A stretch of DNA of 64,000 bases from Monoplex corrugatus (Eukaryota; Mollusca; Gastropoda; Littorinimorpha; Ranellidae). Shown piece by piece: positions 25,071 through 36,716 of this stretch. Below the pieces are notes generated by a model, which had not been told where the DNA came from, ran no database searches, and saw only the letters and a list, made by a program, of their open reading frames with translations. The stretch lies in NCBI GenBank assembly GCA_030674185.1, contig CM060306.1, forward strand, positions 592,501 to 656,500. The letters run 5' to 3'. Both the position numbers and the translations under genes were made by a program. How positions within the stretch are numbered: position 1 is the stretch's first letter; each line of letters begins with the position of its first letter.

Positions 25071-25083
25071 TATGTGTTATCCA
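25071..25083. repeat. Target-site duplication, left copy
   Basis: TATGTGTTATCCA directly before the LINE recurs at 29097-29109 directly after it. Most neighbouring array units read TAAGTGTTATCCA, so the shared T variant supports a true target-site duplication of about 13 bp rather than array background. Confidence 0.7.
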
Positions 25084-25867
25084 CTAGGTCAGGTCGGATA
25101 GATGTATCCGCTACTGGTAACCTGGAACCCAGTACTACCTGTCACAGGGTCGAATTGCTGGTGACTAAACCAGCAACCCCACCAGTCCTCTCAGGAGGAT
25201 GGTGAGGAGGGTGGCTAGAAACCCTGGTGGAAATAAATTAGATCCATCAAAGGGCGCCAGCTCTGGAGAGCTACCCGCGGCCATCTAGCTAAGGGAGTAA
25301 ACCCTGACAGTAAATCCGGTGTGGGGCCCCTAAGGCGGTTGGATGGCAAACTTTGTCACTTTCCGGCAGCTCCTGCGGCCGCGTTGGCACCAAAACGTAA
25401 CAGCCCTGCTGTTCCTTTGGATCTGTCAGCGGGGTGGAGAGGGGGGACAAGTTGCATGGGCAACAGCCTGTCTTCCATATTACACTGCCCAGGCTTACAT
25501 CTGTCCATTCATCCACAAACACTCTGCACCTACGACCTGGAGAGGACACTCCAGCCTCGCTACTAACACTAGTGTCGGCACAACACGGGAAGCAACAGAT
25601 ACCGGTGATAAGTCATTGCTCAACTGGCGTAGAGCTGACGCCAGGGGTTGCTTTTGACGGTGGGAGAGACCTTCGTGTCTTACTGGACAGCTACCGCCCA
25701 CCTAAGCTGGGCAGCCCCCAGCCAGTTAGATGCTGTCCCGCCACGACCTGCCTTCTTCATTGGGTGCATGACGATTAGGAGAAAATCTGACAAGCAGGTC
25801 GTTAATTACCGCACCAAACAAAAAGAAAAATTCAAATTCAAGAAACGGATCAGGAAAAGGATCAGCA

Positions 25868-26791
25868 GTGAAACTGGGCTGTTGGAATGTCCGAACAATG
25901 ATGCCTGGGCTCTCCCAAGATCTGCAAGACATCAGCGACGCCAGAAAAACCGCCGTCATAAACAGCGAACTAAAGAGGCTCAATGTGGACATTGCCACTC
26001 TACAGGAAACACGGCTGGCTGACTCAGGAACACTAAAGGAAAGGGACTACACCTTCTTCTGGCAAGGAAAGAGTTCTGATGTCCCAAGAGAGCACGGAGT
26101 AGGCTTTGCAGTAAGGACCAGCCTGCTGAACATGATTGAACCAGGCAGCGGCGGTTCAGAACGACTCTTGACTCGCCGCCTCAACACCACCGAAGGCTAT
26201 GTCACTCTCATCAGCGTTTATGCCTCAACTCTGTCTGCCTCTCCAGACACCAAGGATGAGTTCTACGAAAATCTTGCATCAACCATAAGGAACATCCCCA
26301 GGACAGAACAACTTGTTCTCCTGGGCGACTTCAACGCCAGAGTGGGTGCAGACAATGACTCATGGCCCTTCTGCCTCGGTTCCTTTGGAGTGGGGAAAAT
26401 GAATGAGAATGGACAGCGACTGCTTGAGTTTTGCGCCTGCCATGAACTGTGCATCACCAACTCCTTCTTCAAGACGAAGCCTCAGCACAAAGTCTCCTGG
26501 AGGCATCCCCGCTCAAAACATTGGCACCAACTGGATTTGATCCTAGTAAGACGTGCCGCTATCAAAAACGTTCTCCACACTCGCTCTTATCACAGCGCAG
26601 ACTGCGACACAGACCACTCTCTGGTATGTTGCAAGATCAGGCTACAGCCAAAGAAGTTCCACTGCTCAAAGAAACAAGGGAACCCTCGCATTGACGTCAG
26701 CAAGATGTCTCAGCCAGATCTTGTAGAACAGTTCGCAGAGGCCTTTTCAGAGAGAATACAATGCATTACAGCCCAGAGACTCTGTCACTGA
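25868..26791 (+). pseudogene. LINE APE endonuclease domain
   Basis: The frame is open through this stretch, beginning near KLGCWNVRTM. It shows the apurinic endonuclease motifs in order: GCWNVRTM, LQETRL, GDFNARVGAD, LDLILVRR and DTDHSLV. This domain nicks target DNA in APE-type LINEs. It ends at a premature stop because the frame shifts near 26755. The coding continues in another frame (RDSVTERWETL) to about 26905 and then returns to the first frame. The true start is unclear; there is no upstream ATG in good context. Confidence 0.85.
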
Positions 26792-26904
26792 GAGATGGGA
26801 AACGCTACGAGACACCATGCACCGCATTGCTATGGCCATCTTTGGGAAGAAAACTGTGAAGTCCCACGACTGGTTTGAGGCCAAATCATCAGAGATGACT
26901 CCCA

Positions 26905-28460
26905 CTGTTGAGGCAAGCGTGCCGCACTCACCAAGTATAAGCGGTCATCCAGTGAGAAGAACCTGCAAATCCTCAGGGCTGCCAGAAGTAAGGTTCAGTT
27001 TAACGCCAGGCGCTGCGCAAACGAGTACTGGACAGAGCTCAGCGAAGAGATACCGAGTGCTGCTGAAAGAGGCAACATCCGAGGAATGTATGATGGCATC
27101 AAGAAGGCACTGGGACCAACACAGAGCAAGATCGCCCCCCTCAAATCCTCCACTGGGGAAGTAATCAGCAATCCTAGCCAACAGATGGAAAGATGGGCGG
27201 AACACTACTCCGACCTCTACTCCACACAGAACATGGTGTCCCCCTTAGCCCTCGATGCCATCAAGTGCATGCCGGTAATGGAAGAACTTGATGCAGAGCC
27301 AACTGCAGACAAACTCAGCAAGGCCATTGATAGCCTGGCATCAGGGAAGGCACCTGGCAACGACGGAATTCCCCCAGACCTCATCAAGCACTGCAAGACT
27401 TCTTTTCTGCACCCTTTGCACGCAGTTCTCTGTCAGTGTTGGAATGAGGGAGCTGTACCACAGGACATGAGGGACGTCAAGATCGTCACCCTGTACAAAA
27501 ACAAGGGCGAAAGGAGCGACTGCAACAACTACAGAGGTATCTCGCTCCTCAGCATTGTTGGCAAAGTCTATGCTCGGGTCCTCCTAATCCGCCTGCAGAA
27601 ACTGGCTGAACGCGTCTACCCAGAATCACAGTGTGGTTTTCGAGCAGAGAGATCCACGGTAGACATGGTCTTCTCCCTTCGCCAAATCCAGGAGAAGTGC
27701 AGAGAGCAGCGGATGCCCCTGTATGTGGCATTCATTGACCTCACCAAGGCCTTTGACCTAGTCAGCAGAGATGGCCTTTTCAGAGCTCTCCGAAAAATCG
27801 GCTGCCCCCCCAAACTGCACAGCTTAATTGAGTCCTTCCACTCAAACATGAAAGGGATGGTGCAGCTCAACGGAAACCTCTCCAAGCCCTTCGACGTACG
27901 CAGCGGTGTGAAACAAGGCTGCGTCCTGGCCCCAACCCTCTTTGGAATCTTCTTCGCTCTCCTCCTGAGGCATGCGTTCAGCACAGCGCAAGAAGGGATC
28001 CACCTGCTGACCAGATCAGATGGCAGGCTCTTCAACCTCGCCCACCTCAGAGCAAGGACAAAGGTCCGTGAAGCCCTCATCAGAGACATGCTATTTGCCG
28101 ACGATGCCGCATTTGTGACCCATACTCAGCGGGACTTGCAGTCACTGATGGACCGCTTCTCCCAGGCCTGCAAAGATTTTGGTCTGACCATCAGTCTTAA
28201 GAAGACAAACGTCCTGGGCCAAGACACGCCATCTCCACCAGCCATCACCATTGATGACTACGAGCTTGAAGCCATCCATCAATTCACATATCTTGGGTCC
28301 ACCATCACCGATAACCTCTCCCTTGATACAGAGGTCGACAAGAGGATCGGGAAGGCAGCCACAACACTAGCCCGCCTCACACAAAGGGTGTGGACAAATC
28401 CCAAGCTGACCACAAAGACAAAGATGGCTGTATACAACGCCTGTGTCCTCAGCACTTGCT
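26905..28460 (+). pseudogene. LINE reverse transcriptase domain
   Basis: Open frame with the reverse transcriptase blocks in order: SGKAPGNDGIPPDLIKH, YRGISLLSIVGKVYARVL, ESQCGFRAERSTVDMVF, FIDLTKAFDLVSRDGL, GVKQGCVLAPTLF and the catalytic FADD (28094-28105). The palm aspartates are intact. The frame is lost near 28460, where YNACVLST should run on into LLYGSEAWT; a single-base loss explains it. Confidence 0.9.
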
Positions 28461-29046
28461 GTATGGCAGCGAGGCATGGACCATGCATGCTCATCAGGAG
28501 AAAAGGCTCAATACCTTCCACCTGAGAAGCCTACGGCGCATACTTGGCATTTCCTGGCAAGACAAGGTGACCAACACCGAAGTCCTAACCTGCGCTGGCC
28601 TCCCAACCATGCATACCATGCTGAGACAGCGTCGGCTGCGCTGGTTGGGCCACGTTCGCCGCATGGAAGATGGTCGCATCCCAAAAGACATCCTTTATGG
28701 TGAGCTTGCCACAGGGCAGAGAAACATTGGCCGCCCACAGCTGAGATACAAAGACGTTTGCAAGCGTGACATGAAGGCGCTTGAGATCAACACTGAGTCC
28801 TGGGAGGACCTCGCAGACGACCGCAACAGCTGGAGAACTACTCTCAAGAAACAGCTGCGGATTGGTGAGGACAAACTGTCAGCTGCTGCAGCAGAAAAGC
28901 GAGTTCGCAGAAAAGGGATGACAGCCAACAGACCAGCATCAGCATACACATGCGACCGCTGCGACAGAGACTGCCTCTCTCGCATTGGTCTGTACAGTCA
29001 CAGGCGACGCTGCTTGGACCAAGCAGACAGCCCATCTAGACATTAG
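28460..29046 (+). pseudogene. LINE C-terminal region with Cys/His motif
   Basis: In the shifted frame the product continues with LLYGSEAWTM, RRILGISWQDKV, RLRWLGHVRRMEDGRIPK and NIGRPQLRYKDVCKRDMKAL. It ends with YTCDRCDRDC and GLYSHRRRC, a C2-type cysteine pair followed by H and C that may bind zinc. The stop is at 29044-29046. The older fragment at 10370-10680 comes from this part of a related element. Confidence 0.85.
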
Positions 29047-29096
29047 AACGGATGTACGTTGTCCATGGTCAGTCATGACCGAAGGAGGCCTATTAC

Positions 29097-30828
29097 TATG
29101 TGTTATCCATACACCTGGTTGACTTATGGTAAGGTAAAGTGTTATCCACACACCTGGCTGACTAATAGTAAGGTATAAGTGTTATCCATACACCCGGCTG
29201 ACTTATAGTAAGGTATAAGTGTTATCCATACACCTGGCTGACTTATAGTAAGGTATAAGTGTTATCCATACACCTGGCTGACTTATAGTAAGGTATAAGT
29301 GTTATCCACACACCTGGCTGACTTATAATAAGGTATAAGTGTTATCCATACACCTGGCTGACTTATAGTAAGGTATAAGTGTTATCCATACACCTGGCTG
29401 ACTTATAGTAAGGTATAAGTGTTATCCATGCACCTGGCTGACTTATAGTAAGGTATAAGTGTTATCCACACACCTGGCTGACTTATGGTAAGGTATAAAT
29501 GTTATCCATACACCTGGCTGACTTACAGCTGACTTACAGTAAGGTATAAATGTTATCCATACACCTGGCTGACTTACAGTAAGGTATAAGTGTTATCCAT
29601 ACACCTGGCTGACTTATGGTAAGGTATAAATGTTATCCATACACCTGGTTGACTTATGGTAAGGTATAAGTGTTATCCAACACCTGGCTGACTTATAGTA
29701 AGGTATAAGTGTTATCCATACACCTGGCTGACTTATAGTAAGGTATAAGTGTTATCCATACACCTGGCTGACTTATAATAAGGTATAAGTGTTATCCATA
29801 CACCTGGCTGACTTATAGTAAGGTATAAGTGTTATCCACATACCTGGCTGACTTATAGTAAGGTATAAGTGTTATCCATACACCTGGCTGACTAATAGTA
29901 AGGTATAAGTGTTATCCATACACCTGGCTGACTTATGGTAAGGTATAAGTGTTATCCACACACCTGGCTGACTTACAGTAAGGTATGAGTGTTATCCATA
30001 CACCTGGCTGACTTAAAGTAAGGTATAAGTGTTATCCATACACCTGGCTGACTTATAGTAAGGTATAAGTGTTATCCATACACCTGGCTGACTTAAAGTA
30101 AGGTATAAGTGTTATCCACACACCTGGCTGACTTATAGTAAGGTATGAGTGTTATCCACACACCTGGCTGACTTACAGTAAGGTATGAGTGTTATCCATA
30201 CACCTGGCTGACTTATGGTAAGGTATAAGTGTTATCCATACATCTGGCTGACTTATAGTAAGTATAAGTGTTATCCATACACCTGGCTGACTTATAGTAA
30301 GGTATAAGTGTTATCCATACACCTGGTTGACTTATAGTAAGGTATAAGTGTTATCCATGCACCTGACTGACTTATGTAAGTTATAAGTGTTATCCATACA
30401 CCTGGCTGACTTATGGTAAGGTATAAGTGTTATCCACACACCTGGCTGACTTACAGCTGACTTACAATAAGGTATAAGTGTTATCCATACACCTGGCTGA
30501 CTTATGGTAAGGTATAAGTGTTATCCATGCACCTGACTGACTTATGGTAAGGTATAAGTGTTATCCATGCACCTGGCTGACTTATGGTAAGGTATAAGTG
30601 TTATCCATACACCTGACTGACTTATGGTAAAGTATAAGTGTTATCCATACACCTGGTTGACTTATGGTAAGGTATAGGTATTATCCATACACCTGGTTGA
30701 CTTATGGTAAGGTATAGGTATTATCCATACACCTGGTTGACTTATGGTAAGGTATAGGTATTATCCATACACCTGGTTGACTTATGGTAAGGTATAGGTA
30801 TTATCCATACACCTGACTGACTTACAGT
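29097..30828. repeat. Minisatellite R7 (right part)
   Basis: About 43 more copies of the 40-bp exon-2-derived unit, continuing after the LINE. Its first 13 bases are the right copy of the LINE target-site duplication. The last five units (30640-30810) form a recent local expansion with CACCTGGTTGACTTATGG and GGTATAGGTATTATCC. It ends at the 3' tail of the minus-strand RTE element. Confidence 0.95.
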
Positions 30829-31198
30829 CATGATCATCATCATCATCAAGTGCCCTGTCGCATGGCGTTGGTGATCACAGCCCTCCATATGTATGTGTCC
30901 CTTGCTGCGGCAATCACATCTTCCGCCCTCTCCATCCTCAGCCACCCTGAAGTCCATCCAATATTTTCTTTCTTGGTCTACCTGGTGCTCTCTTTCCCTC
31001 CATCTTTCCTGTTGTGACCAAGTGCTCTAATTCCCCTTTCCTCATGAAATGGCCTATAAATGTTGCCTGTCTTTTCCTGATATCAAAACTGTCTTGTTTG
31101 TTTTCTTTCCTGTCCATGGAACTCTCAACATTCTTCTTAGAAACCACATCTCAGCTGCCTCAGTGTTGTTCTGGCTTCACGTGTTGACTGTCCATGCC

Positions 31199-31620
31199 TC
31201 ACAACCGTATAACATTATCGATTCTCAAATAACATTCAAAAACTCTTTTCCTGATGTGAATTGATAGGCATTTGTTGGTAAAAATGCTTTTGATCTTCTT
31301 GAATGCTGTTTTGGCTTGGCCGATTCTGCTGGCTATTTCTGATGTGCATCTGCCATCTGATGAGATGACCATTCCCAGATATTTAAATTTATCAACCTGT
31401 CTCAAAGTTGTGCCGTTTGCTGTTATTTTGTATGAGGGGATTTCATGTTTTTTACTGATTACTATGACTTCTGTCTTCTTACTATTTAGCTCCAACCCTT
31501 TATTTTTGCTTTCTATTTCTGTTATATTCACAAGGTTTTGTAGGTCCCTTTCATTTTCTGCAATTAGCACGGTGTCATCTGTGTAATGAATGTTGTTTAT
31601 CATTTTTCCTTTAATCCAGG
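31199..31620 (-). pseudogene. RTE reverse transcriptase, catalytic and thumb part
   Basis: Continues the previous domain in another frame: INNIHYTDDTVLIAENERDL, then LELNSKKTEVIVISKKHE and QVDKFKYLGMVISSDGR. The catalytic box reads YTDD (31574-31585) instead of YADD, which may still be tolerated. A further shift near 31210 separates it from the C-terminal part (SMDRKENKQD to GRPRKKILDGL) at about 30940-31150. Confidence 0.85.
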
Positions 31621-32481
31621 GCATTTTAGGTATCTCGTAATGGTTTCGCTGTAAAGTGAAAACAAATCTGGTGACAGAACACAGCCCAGCGTGACGCCTC
31701 TTTTGATATTTTGGAAAGAGTTTATATCGTTTTCTATTCTGATTGCTGCTGTTTGTTCCCAATACATATTTCTGATTATTCGTAGATCTTTTCCATCAAT
31801 ATTGGGTCTTTCTAGTTGGTTGATCAATTCTTCATGTCTTACCCAATTAAAAGCCATGGTATAATCAACAAAGCATAAATATGAATCCTTATTCAACTCG
31901 ATTAACCTCTCCATGATAGTTCTTAGGATGTATATGGCATTTATAGTTCCTTTCCCTTCGACAAATCCACACTGTTCTGCTATTTCTCTTTTGATTTTAT
32001 TCCTTGTCCTCATTATGATTATTCTTAATAGGATTTTTGTTACATGACTCATCAAGCTGATTGTACGATGGATTTCGCACAAAAGTTTTTCAATTCCAAA
32101 TTCCTCCAGGGCTTCAATCATTTCTGTAATAATATTGTCAGGTCCTTGGGCTTTTCCTGGTTTCATTTTTTTCAATGCTGCTCTAACATCATCTTTCATG
32201 ATTATGGGTAGTCCTTCAAAAAGGTATTTGATGTATTCTCCCCATCTATCTAATATTTTGTCTTTTTCCATAAGCGTACCTTCTTTCGATTTTAAGCAGC
32301 AACCAGTTGATGTACATGTCTTTTTCCTGTGGGCAATTTCTTCATCTTCTGTACATACCCTGAGGATCTGTTCTGTCATCAAGCTTAGAATTTCTTTTGT
32401 TATCCAGTTCTTTTTTGCTTTTCTATCTATTTTAGGGATTTCTTTACAAGCTTCATTATCGAGTTTGTCAACTTTGTCCAT
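31600..32481 (-). pseudogene. RTE reverse transcriptase, N-terminal and finger part
   Basis: Minus-strand open frame of 293 codons with MKPGKAQGPDNIITEMIEAL, AEQCGFVEGKGTINAIYILR, CFVDYTMAFNWVRHEEL and RGVTLGCVLSPDLFSLYSE. These are reverse transcriptase blocks 2 to 4. The family usually has an aspartate followed by aromatic residues in the FVDY block, and it is present. The frame is lost just before the catalytic motif, which lies in the overlapping frame at 31199-31762. Confidence 0.85.
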
Positions 32482-32493
32482 TGTTCCTCATTG

Positions 32494-32844
32494 TCAGTGA
32501 GTGTCACCAACGTCTTCCAGAGCACTGAATTTGTTTTGAACTTGTACGTTAAATTTTTTATGTGTCGCTTCATTTGTCTTTAAGAGACCAATACTTAGTT
32601 TGATGTTACTTTTGGTCTGTTTTCTTTTCCTTAGTTTCAGCCTAAATCTTCCCATTGCAGGATTGTGGTCACTGTTGCAGTCTGTGCCCGGTAGTGTTTT
32701 TGCTGTCAGCAAAGAATGTCTAAATCTTTTTTTGATCGGGATGTAGTCAATTTGATTTTTGGTATTATATCCTGGAGTCATCCACGTCCATTTTCTTCTG
32801 TTAGGCTGCTCAAACCAGGTATTTCCCACTATGAACTCATTCAT
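32494..32844 (-). pseudogene. RTE endonuclease, C-terminal part
   Basis: Minus-strand open frame including NTWFEQPNRRKWTWMTPGYN, NQIDYIPIKKRFRHSL and GTDCNSDHNPAMGRFRLKLR. The (N/T)WxxP, QIDYI and SDHxP patterns are the C-terminal half of an RTE APE endonuclease. Upstream parts (about 32845-33350) are out of frame. Confidence 0.8.
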
Positions 32845-33849
32845 CTGTGCCTATTCTACAAGTTTCCTTCCCCTTTCATTTTTTGTGCCAAGGCCTTGAG
32901 GTCCAACTATATCCTGTCCTATTTTAGCATTAAAATCTCCCATTATTATTGTAACTTCTTGTGATTTACACTGAGCCTTGGCCATCTCTAATAGTATACT
33001 TAATAGAAGTTGTCAACTTCGTCCTGAGTACATGCAGATGTTGGTGCATACACCTGGAGGATGTTGATATCAAATGGCTTGCCATCCAATTTAACCAGCA
33101 AAACTCGGTCTGACAGCCCGGTATCCCTTAACTGCTTTTGATTTATCCCTGTCAGTTATGATGCCTACTCCTCTTTCATATGTTTCCACCAGAATATATT
33201 ATTGTATGCTCGCCTGATGTTATCATGCCTTCCCCCTTTCATCTGATTTCCCCTAGTCCTAAGATTTTTAATGTTAAACCTTTGTATCTCCATCTTGACA
33301 TTCTCTAATTTTCCCTTTTGCAGCAATGTCCTCACATTACATGTTGCGATTTTAGTTGTTTTTTTTCAGTTTGATCACAATAGCTTGTTGATGGTCTGGT
33401 GTCACCTGTGCAGCATGATGGTCCCAACCGAACGAAAGTGCTCTGTAGGAGCCCCTGTTTATGTCGTTATCCTCATTTTTCTTGTTGTGTCTGGCCATGA
33501 ATATACGATGATGGTTTCCCGTTGCCTTCCATTGGTTTGTGTAGGGACTCTCCGCCAGCCTTTGTCATTCCCACGACAGCCTACAAGGCTATAGGGGTGA
33601 TTTTGTTTCAGGGTTTACTCCCTTAGACTTATTCTGTCCCCAATAACCACAAGGCGGTGGAGCTATTTACCCACAGCCGGGGGTCTGGTTCGTGGGCACC
33701 AGGGCATATCCACACGCTGGTGGGCCTGTTTGCCGCACGTCTGGGGGCCAGACCTCCTCTGAGTCCCTCGAGTTGTAGCCTGAGTCCGTGAGGTGCTTAG
33801 TTACCACATGTCGTCATGATGGTGTCACTGGGAGATATATGTGTTGTTG

Positions 33850-35030
33850 TGGCCAGGAGATGATTATGTTTTGTTGGTGTCACCGGGAAATAAATGTGTT
33901 GTTGGTGTGTCCAAGAGATAAAAATGTGTTGTTGGTGTGCCCAAGAGATAAAAATGTGTTGTTGGTGTGTCCAAGAGATAAAAATGTGTTGTTGGTGTGT
34001 CCAAGAGATAAAAATGTGTTGTTGGTGTGTCCAAGAGATAAAAATGTGTTGTTGGTGTGTCCAAAAGATAAACATGTTTTGTTGGTGTGTCCAAGAGATA
34101 AAAATGTGTTGTTGGTGTGTCAAAGAGATAAAAATGTGTTGTTGGTGTATCCAAAAAATAAAAATGTGTTGTTGGTGTGTCCAAGAGATAATGTGTTGTT
34201 GGTGTATCCAAGAGATAAAAATGTGTTGTTGGTGTGTCCAAGAGATAAAAATGTGTTGTTGGTGTGTCCAAGAGATAATGTGTTGTTGGTGTATCCAAGA
34301 GATAAAACTGTGTTGTTGGTGTGTCCAAGAGATAAAATTGTGTTGTTGGTGTGTCCAAGAGATAAAAATGTGTTGTTGGTGTATCCAAGAGATAAAAATG
34401 TGTTGTTGGTGTGTCCAAGAGATGAAAATGTGTTGTTGGTGTGTCCAAGAGATAAAAATGTGTTGTTGGTGTATCCAAGAGATAGAAATGTGTTGTTGGT
34501 GTGTCCAAGAGATAAAAATGTGTTGTTGGTGTATCCAAGAGATAAAAATGTGTTGTTGGTGTGTCCAAGAGATAAAAATGTGTTGTTGGTGTATCCAAGA
34601 GATAAAAATGTGTTGTTGGTGTGTCCAAGAGATAAAAATGTGTTGTTGGTGTGTCCAAAAGATAAAAATGTGTTGTTGGTGTGTCCAAGAGATAAAAATG
34701 TGTTGTTGGTGTGTCCAAGAGATAAAAATGTGTTGTTGGTGTGCCCAAGAGATAAAACTGTGTTGTTGGTGTATCCAAGAGATAAAAATGTGTTGTTGGT
34801 GTATCCAAGAGATAAAAATGTGTTGTTGGTGTGTCCAAGAGATAAAAACGTGTTGTTGGTGTGTCCAAGAGATAAAAATGTGTTGTTGGTGTGTCCAAGA
34901 GATAAAAATGTTTTGTTGGTGTGTCCAAGAGATAATGTGTTGTTGATGTGTCCAAGAGATAATGTGTTGTTGGTGTATCCAAGAGATAAAAATGTGTTGT
35001 TGGTGTATCCAAGAGATAAAAATTTCAACA
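33850..35030. repeat. Minisatellite R8 (left part), 30-bp unit
   Basis: About 38 copies of a 30-bp unit containing GTTGTTGGTGTGTCCAAGAG and ATAAAAATGT. The unit is ten codons long and open in several frames on both strands. This gives spurious reading frames of 423 codons (+, 33788-35059), 382 codons (-) and 350 codons (+). No real gene is implied. Point changes are few and nearly all preserve length, unlike the right part. Confidence 0.95.
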
Positions 35031-35320
35031 ACAACAAATTAAAACGCAAGCGACAATGAAATTGAACCCATTGAAAACCTGCAACCCAATTCCCAACTGC
35101 CAATAAAACTTTAACACATTTGATTTCCTAGCACTGGTCCTATGAGGAAAGCTGGGGATAGGGTGGGGAATCAAAGGGTTAATTTCTTCTAGCATTCATA
35201 CTGCAATCTCGGCGGTCTATACAAATGGTTAACAAATCACATACTGTCAACATACTGACCTGCAAGAATTAAACAATATCTTACTCTTTTGTGGTTGACC
35301 AAGAGATAATGTTGTTAAAA
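35031..35320. other. Unique 290-bp segment between two blocks of R8
   Basis: Non-repetitive sequence interrupting R8, beginning CAACAACAACAAATTAAAAC and including TAATTTCTTCTAGC. It looks like a small insertion in the array. I see no element ends, tail or coding sequence that would identify it. Confidence 0.5.
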
Positions 35321-36716
35321 TGAGTTAATGTGTTGTTGGTGTATCCGAGATAAAATGTGTTGTTGGTGTATCCAAGAGATGAAAATGTGTTGTTGTGTAT
35401 CCAGGATAAAAATGTGTTGTTGGTGTATCAAGAGATACAAATGTGTTGTTCGTGTTCCAGGTGATAAAAATGTGTTGTTGGTGTGTCAAGAGATAAAATG
35501 TGTTGTTGGTGTGTCCAGAGATAAAAATGTGTTGTTGGTGTGTCCAAGAGATAAAAATGTGTTGTTGGTGTATCCAAAGATAAAAATGTGTTGTTGGTGT
35601 GTCCAAGTGATAAAAATGTGTTGTTGGTGTGTCCAAAAGATAAAATTTTGTTGGTGTGTCCAAGATGATAAAAATGTTTGTTGGTGTGTCCAGGTGAAAA
35701 AATTTTGTTGGTGTGTCCAAGAGATAAAAATGTTTTGTTGTGTGTCCAGGATAAAAATGTTTTGTTTGTGTGTCCAAGAGATAAAAATGTTTGTTGGTGT
35801 GTCCAAGAGATAAAAATGTTTTGTTGGTGTGTCCAAGAGATAAAAATGTTTTGTTGGTGGGCCAAGAGATAAAAATGTTTTGTGTGCAGAGAAAAATGTT
35901 TGTGTGGTCCAAGAGATAAAAATGTTTTGTTTGTGGTCCAGTTAAAATGGTTGTTGGTGGGCCAAGAGATAAAAATGTTTTGTTGGTGTGTCCAGGTGAT
36001 AAAAATGTGTTGTTGGTGTATCCAAGAGATAAAAATGTTTTGTTGGTGTGTCCAGGTGATAAAAATGTTTTGTTGGTGTGTACAAGAGATACAAATGTGT
36101 TGTTTGTGTGGCCAGGTGATAAAAATGTTTTGTTGGTGTGTCCAAGAGATAAAAATGTGTTGTTGGTGTGTCCAGGTGATAAAAATGTGTTGTTGGTGTA
36201 TCCAAGAGATAAAAATGTGTTGTGGTGTGTCCAAGAGATAATGTGTTGTTGGTGTGTCGAAGAGATAAACATGTGTTGTTGGTGTATCCAAAAGATAAAA
36301 ATGTGTTGTTGGTGTATCCAAGAGATAATGTGTTGTTGGTGTATCCAAGAGATAAAAATGTGTTGTTGGTGTATCCAGGTGATAAAAATGTGTTGTTGGT
36401 GTGTACAAGAGATACAAATGTGTTGTTTGTGTGGCCAGGTGATAAAAATGTGTTTTTGGTGTGTCCAAGAGATAAAAATGTGTTGTTGGTGTGTCCAAGA
36501 GATAATGTGTTGTTGGTGTGTCCAAAAGATAAAAATGTTTTGTTGGTGTGTCCAAGAGATAAAAATGTGTTGTTGGTGTGTCCAAGAGATAAAACTGTGT
36601 TGTTGGTGTGTCCAGGTGATAAAAATGTGTTGTTGGTGTGTCCAGGTGATAAAAATGTTTTGTTGGTGTGTCCAAGAGATACAAATGTGTTGTTTGTGTG
36701 GCCAGGTGATGAATAT
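35321..36716. repeat. Minisatellite R8 (right part)
   Basis: Roughly 46 further 30-bp units. The first 600 bases (35320-35960) have many one- to four-base losses; from 36000 on the units are regular again, with a GTCCAGGTGATAAAAATG variant. Some segments repeat at a longer scale: the TGTACAAGAGATACAAATG block occurs near 36078 and 36402. Confidence 0.95.

Larger units (their letters stand above)
23080..25083. repeat. Minisatellite R7 (left part), copies of the exon 2 donor junction
   Basis: About 50 copies of a 40-bp unit. Its core CCATACACCTGGCTGAC is identical to 17 bases of the end of exon 2 (22954-22970), and it is followed by TTATAGTAAGGTATAAG, matching the exon's last bases and donor with a few changes. 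The array thus repeats a coding end plus a 5' splice site. Units vary at TTATAG/TTATGG/TTACAG and CATACAC/CACACAC. Longer segmental repeats exist: the block around the SCTGGCTTACTTATAGCTG-like variant (CTGGCTTACTTATAGCTG) recurs near 23905, 24072 and 24757. A LINE interrupts the array at 25084. Confidence 0.95.
25084..29096 (+). mobile_element. RTE-group LINE, nearly full length, frameshifted
   Basis: A 4.0-kb non-LTR retrotransposon inserted in minisatellite R7 and flanked by a 13-bp duplication. A 5' leader of about 780 bases contains TAAGGGAGTAAACCCTG (25290-25306). It is followed by an APE endonuclease, a reverse transcriptase and a C-terminal region ending in a Cys/His motif. The 3' end is GGAGGCCTATTAC without a poly(A) tail. 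The coding frame is broken by two compensating shifts (about 26755 and 26905) and one near 28460, so it is probably inactive unless these are assembly errors. Clade assignment to the RTE group is by overall motif style and is not certain. Confidence 0.85.
30829..33790 (-). mobile_element. Minus-strand RTE-like LINE, decayed
   Basis: Read on the minus strand, the element ends with GGCACTTGATGATGATGATG (30833-30852), a short-repeat 3' tail typical of RTE LINEs rather than poly(A). The reverse transcriptase lies at about 31200-32480 and the endonuclease end at about 32500-33350. The leader contains TAAGGGAGTAAACCCTG (33609-33625 on the other strand), the same 17-mer as in the LINE at 25084. The right end lies somewhere at 33780-33860. 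A second copy of the family is the 3' fragment at 54281-55050. Frameshifts break the coding region. Confidence 0.8.

Noticed and set aside
33788..35059. Open frame of 423 codons with NVLLVCPRDK repeats, and two more long frames overlapping it
   Set aside because: The 30-bp unit of R8 is open in several frames on both strands; there is no non-repeat coding sequence or start context.
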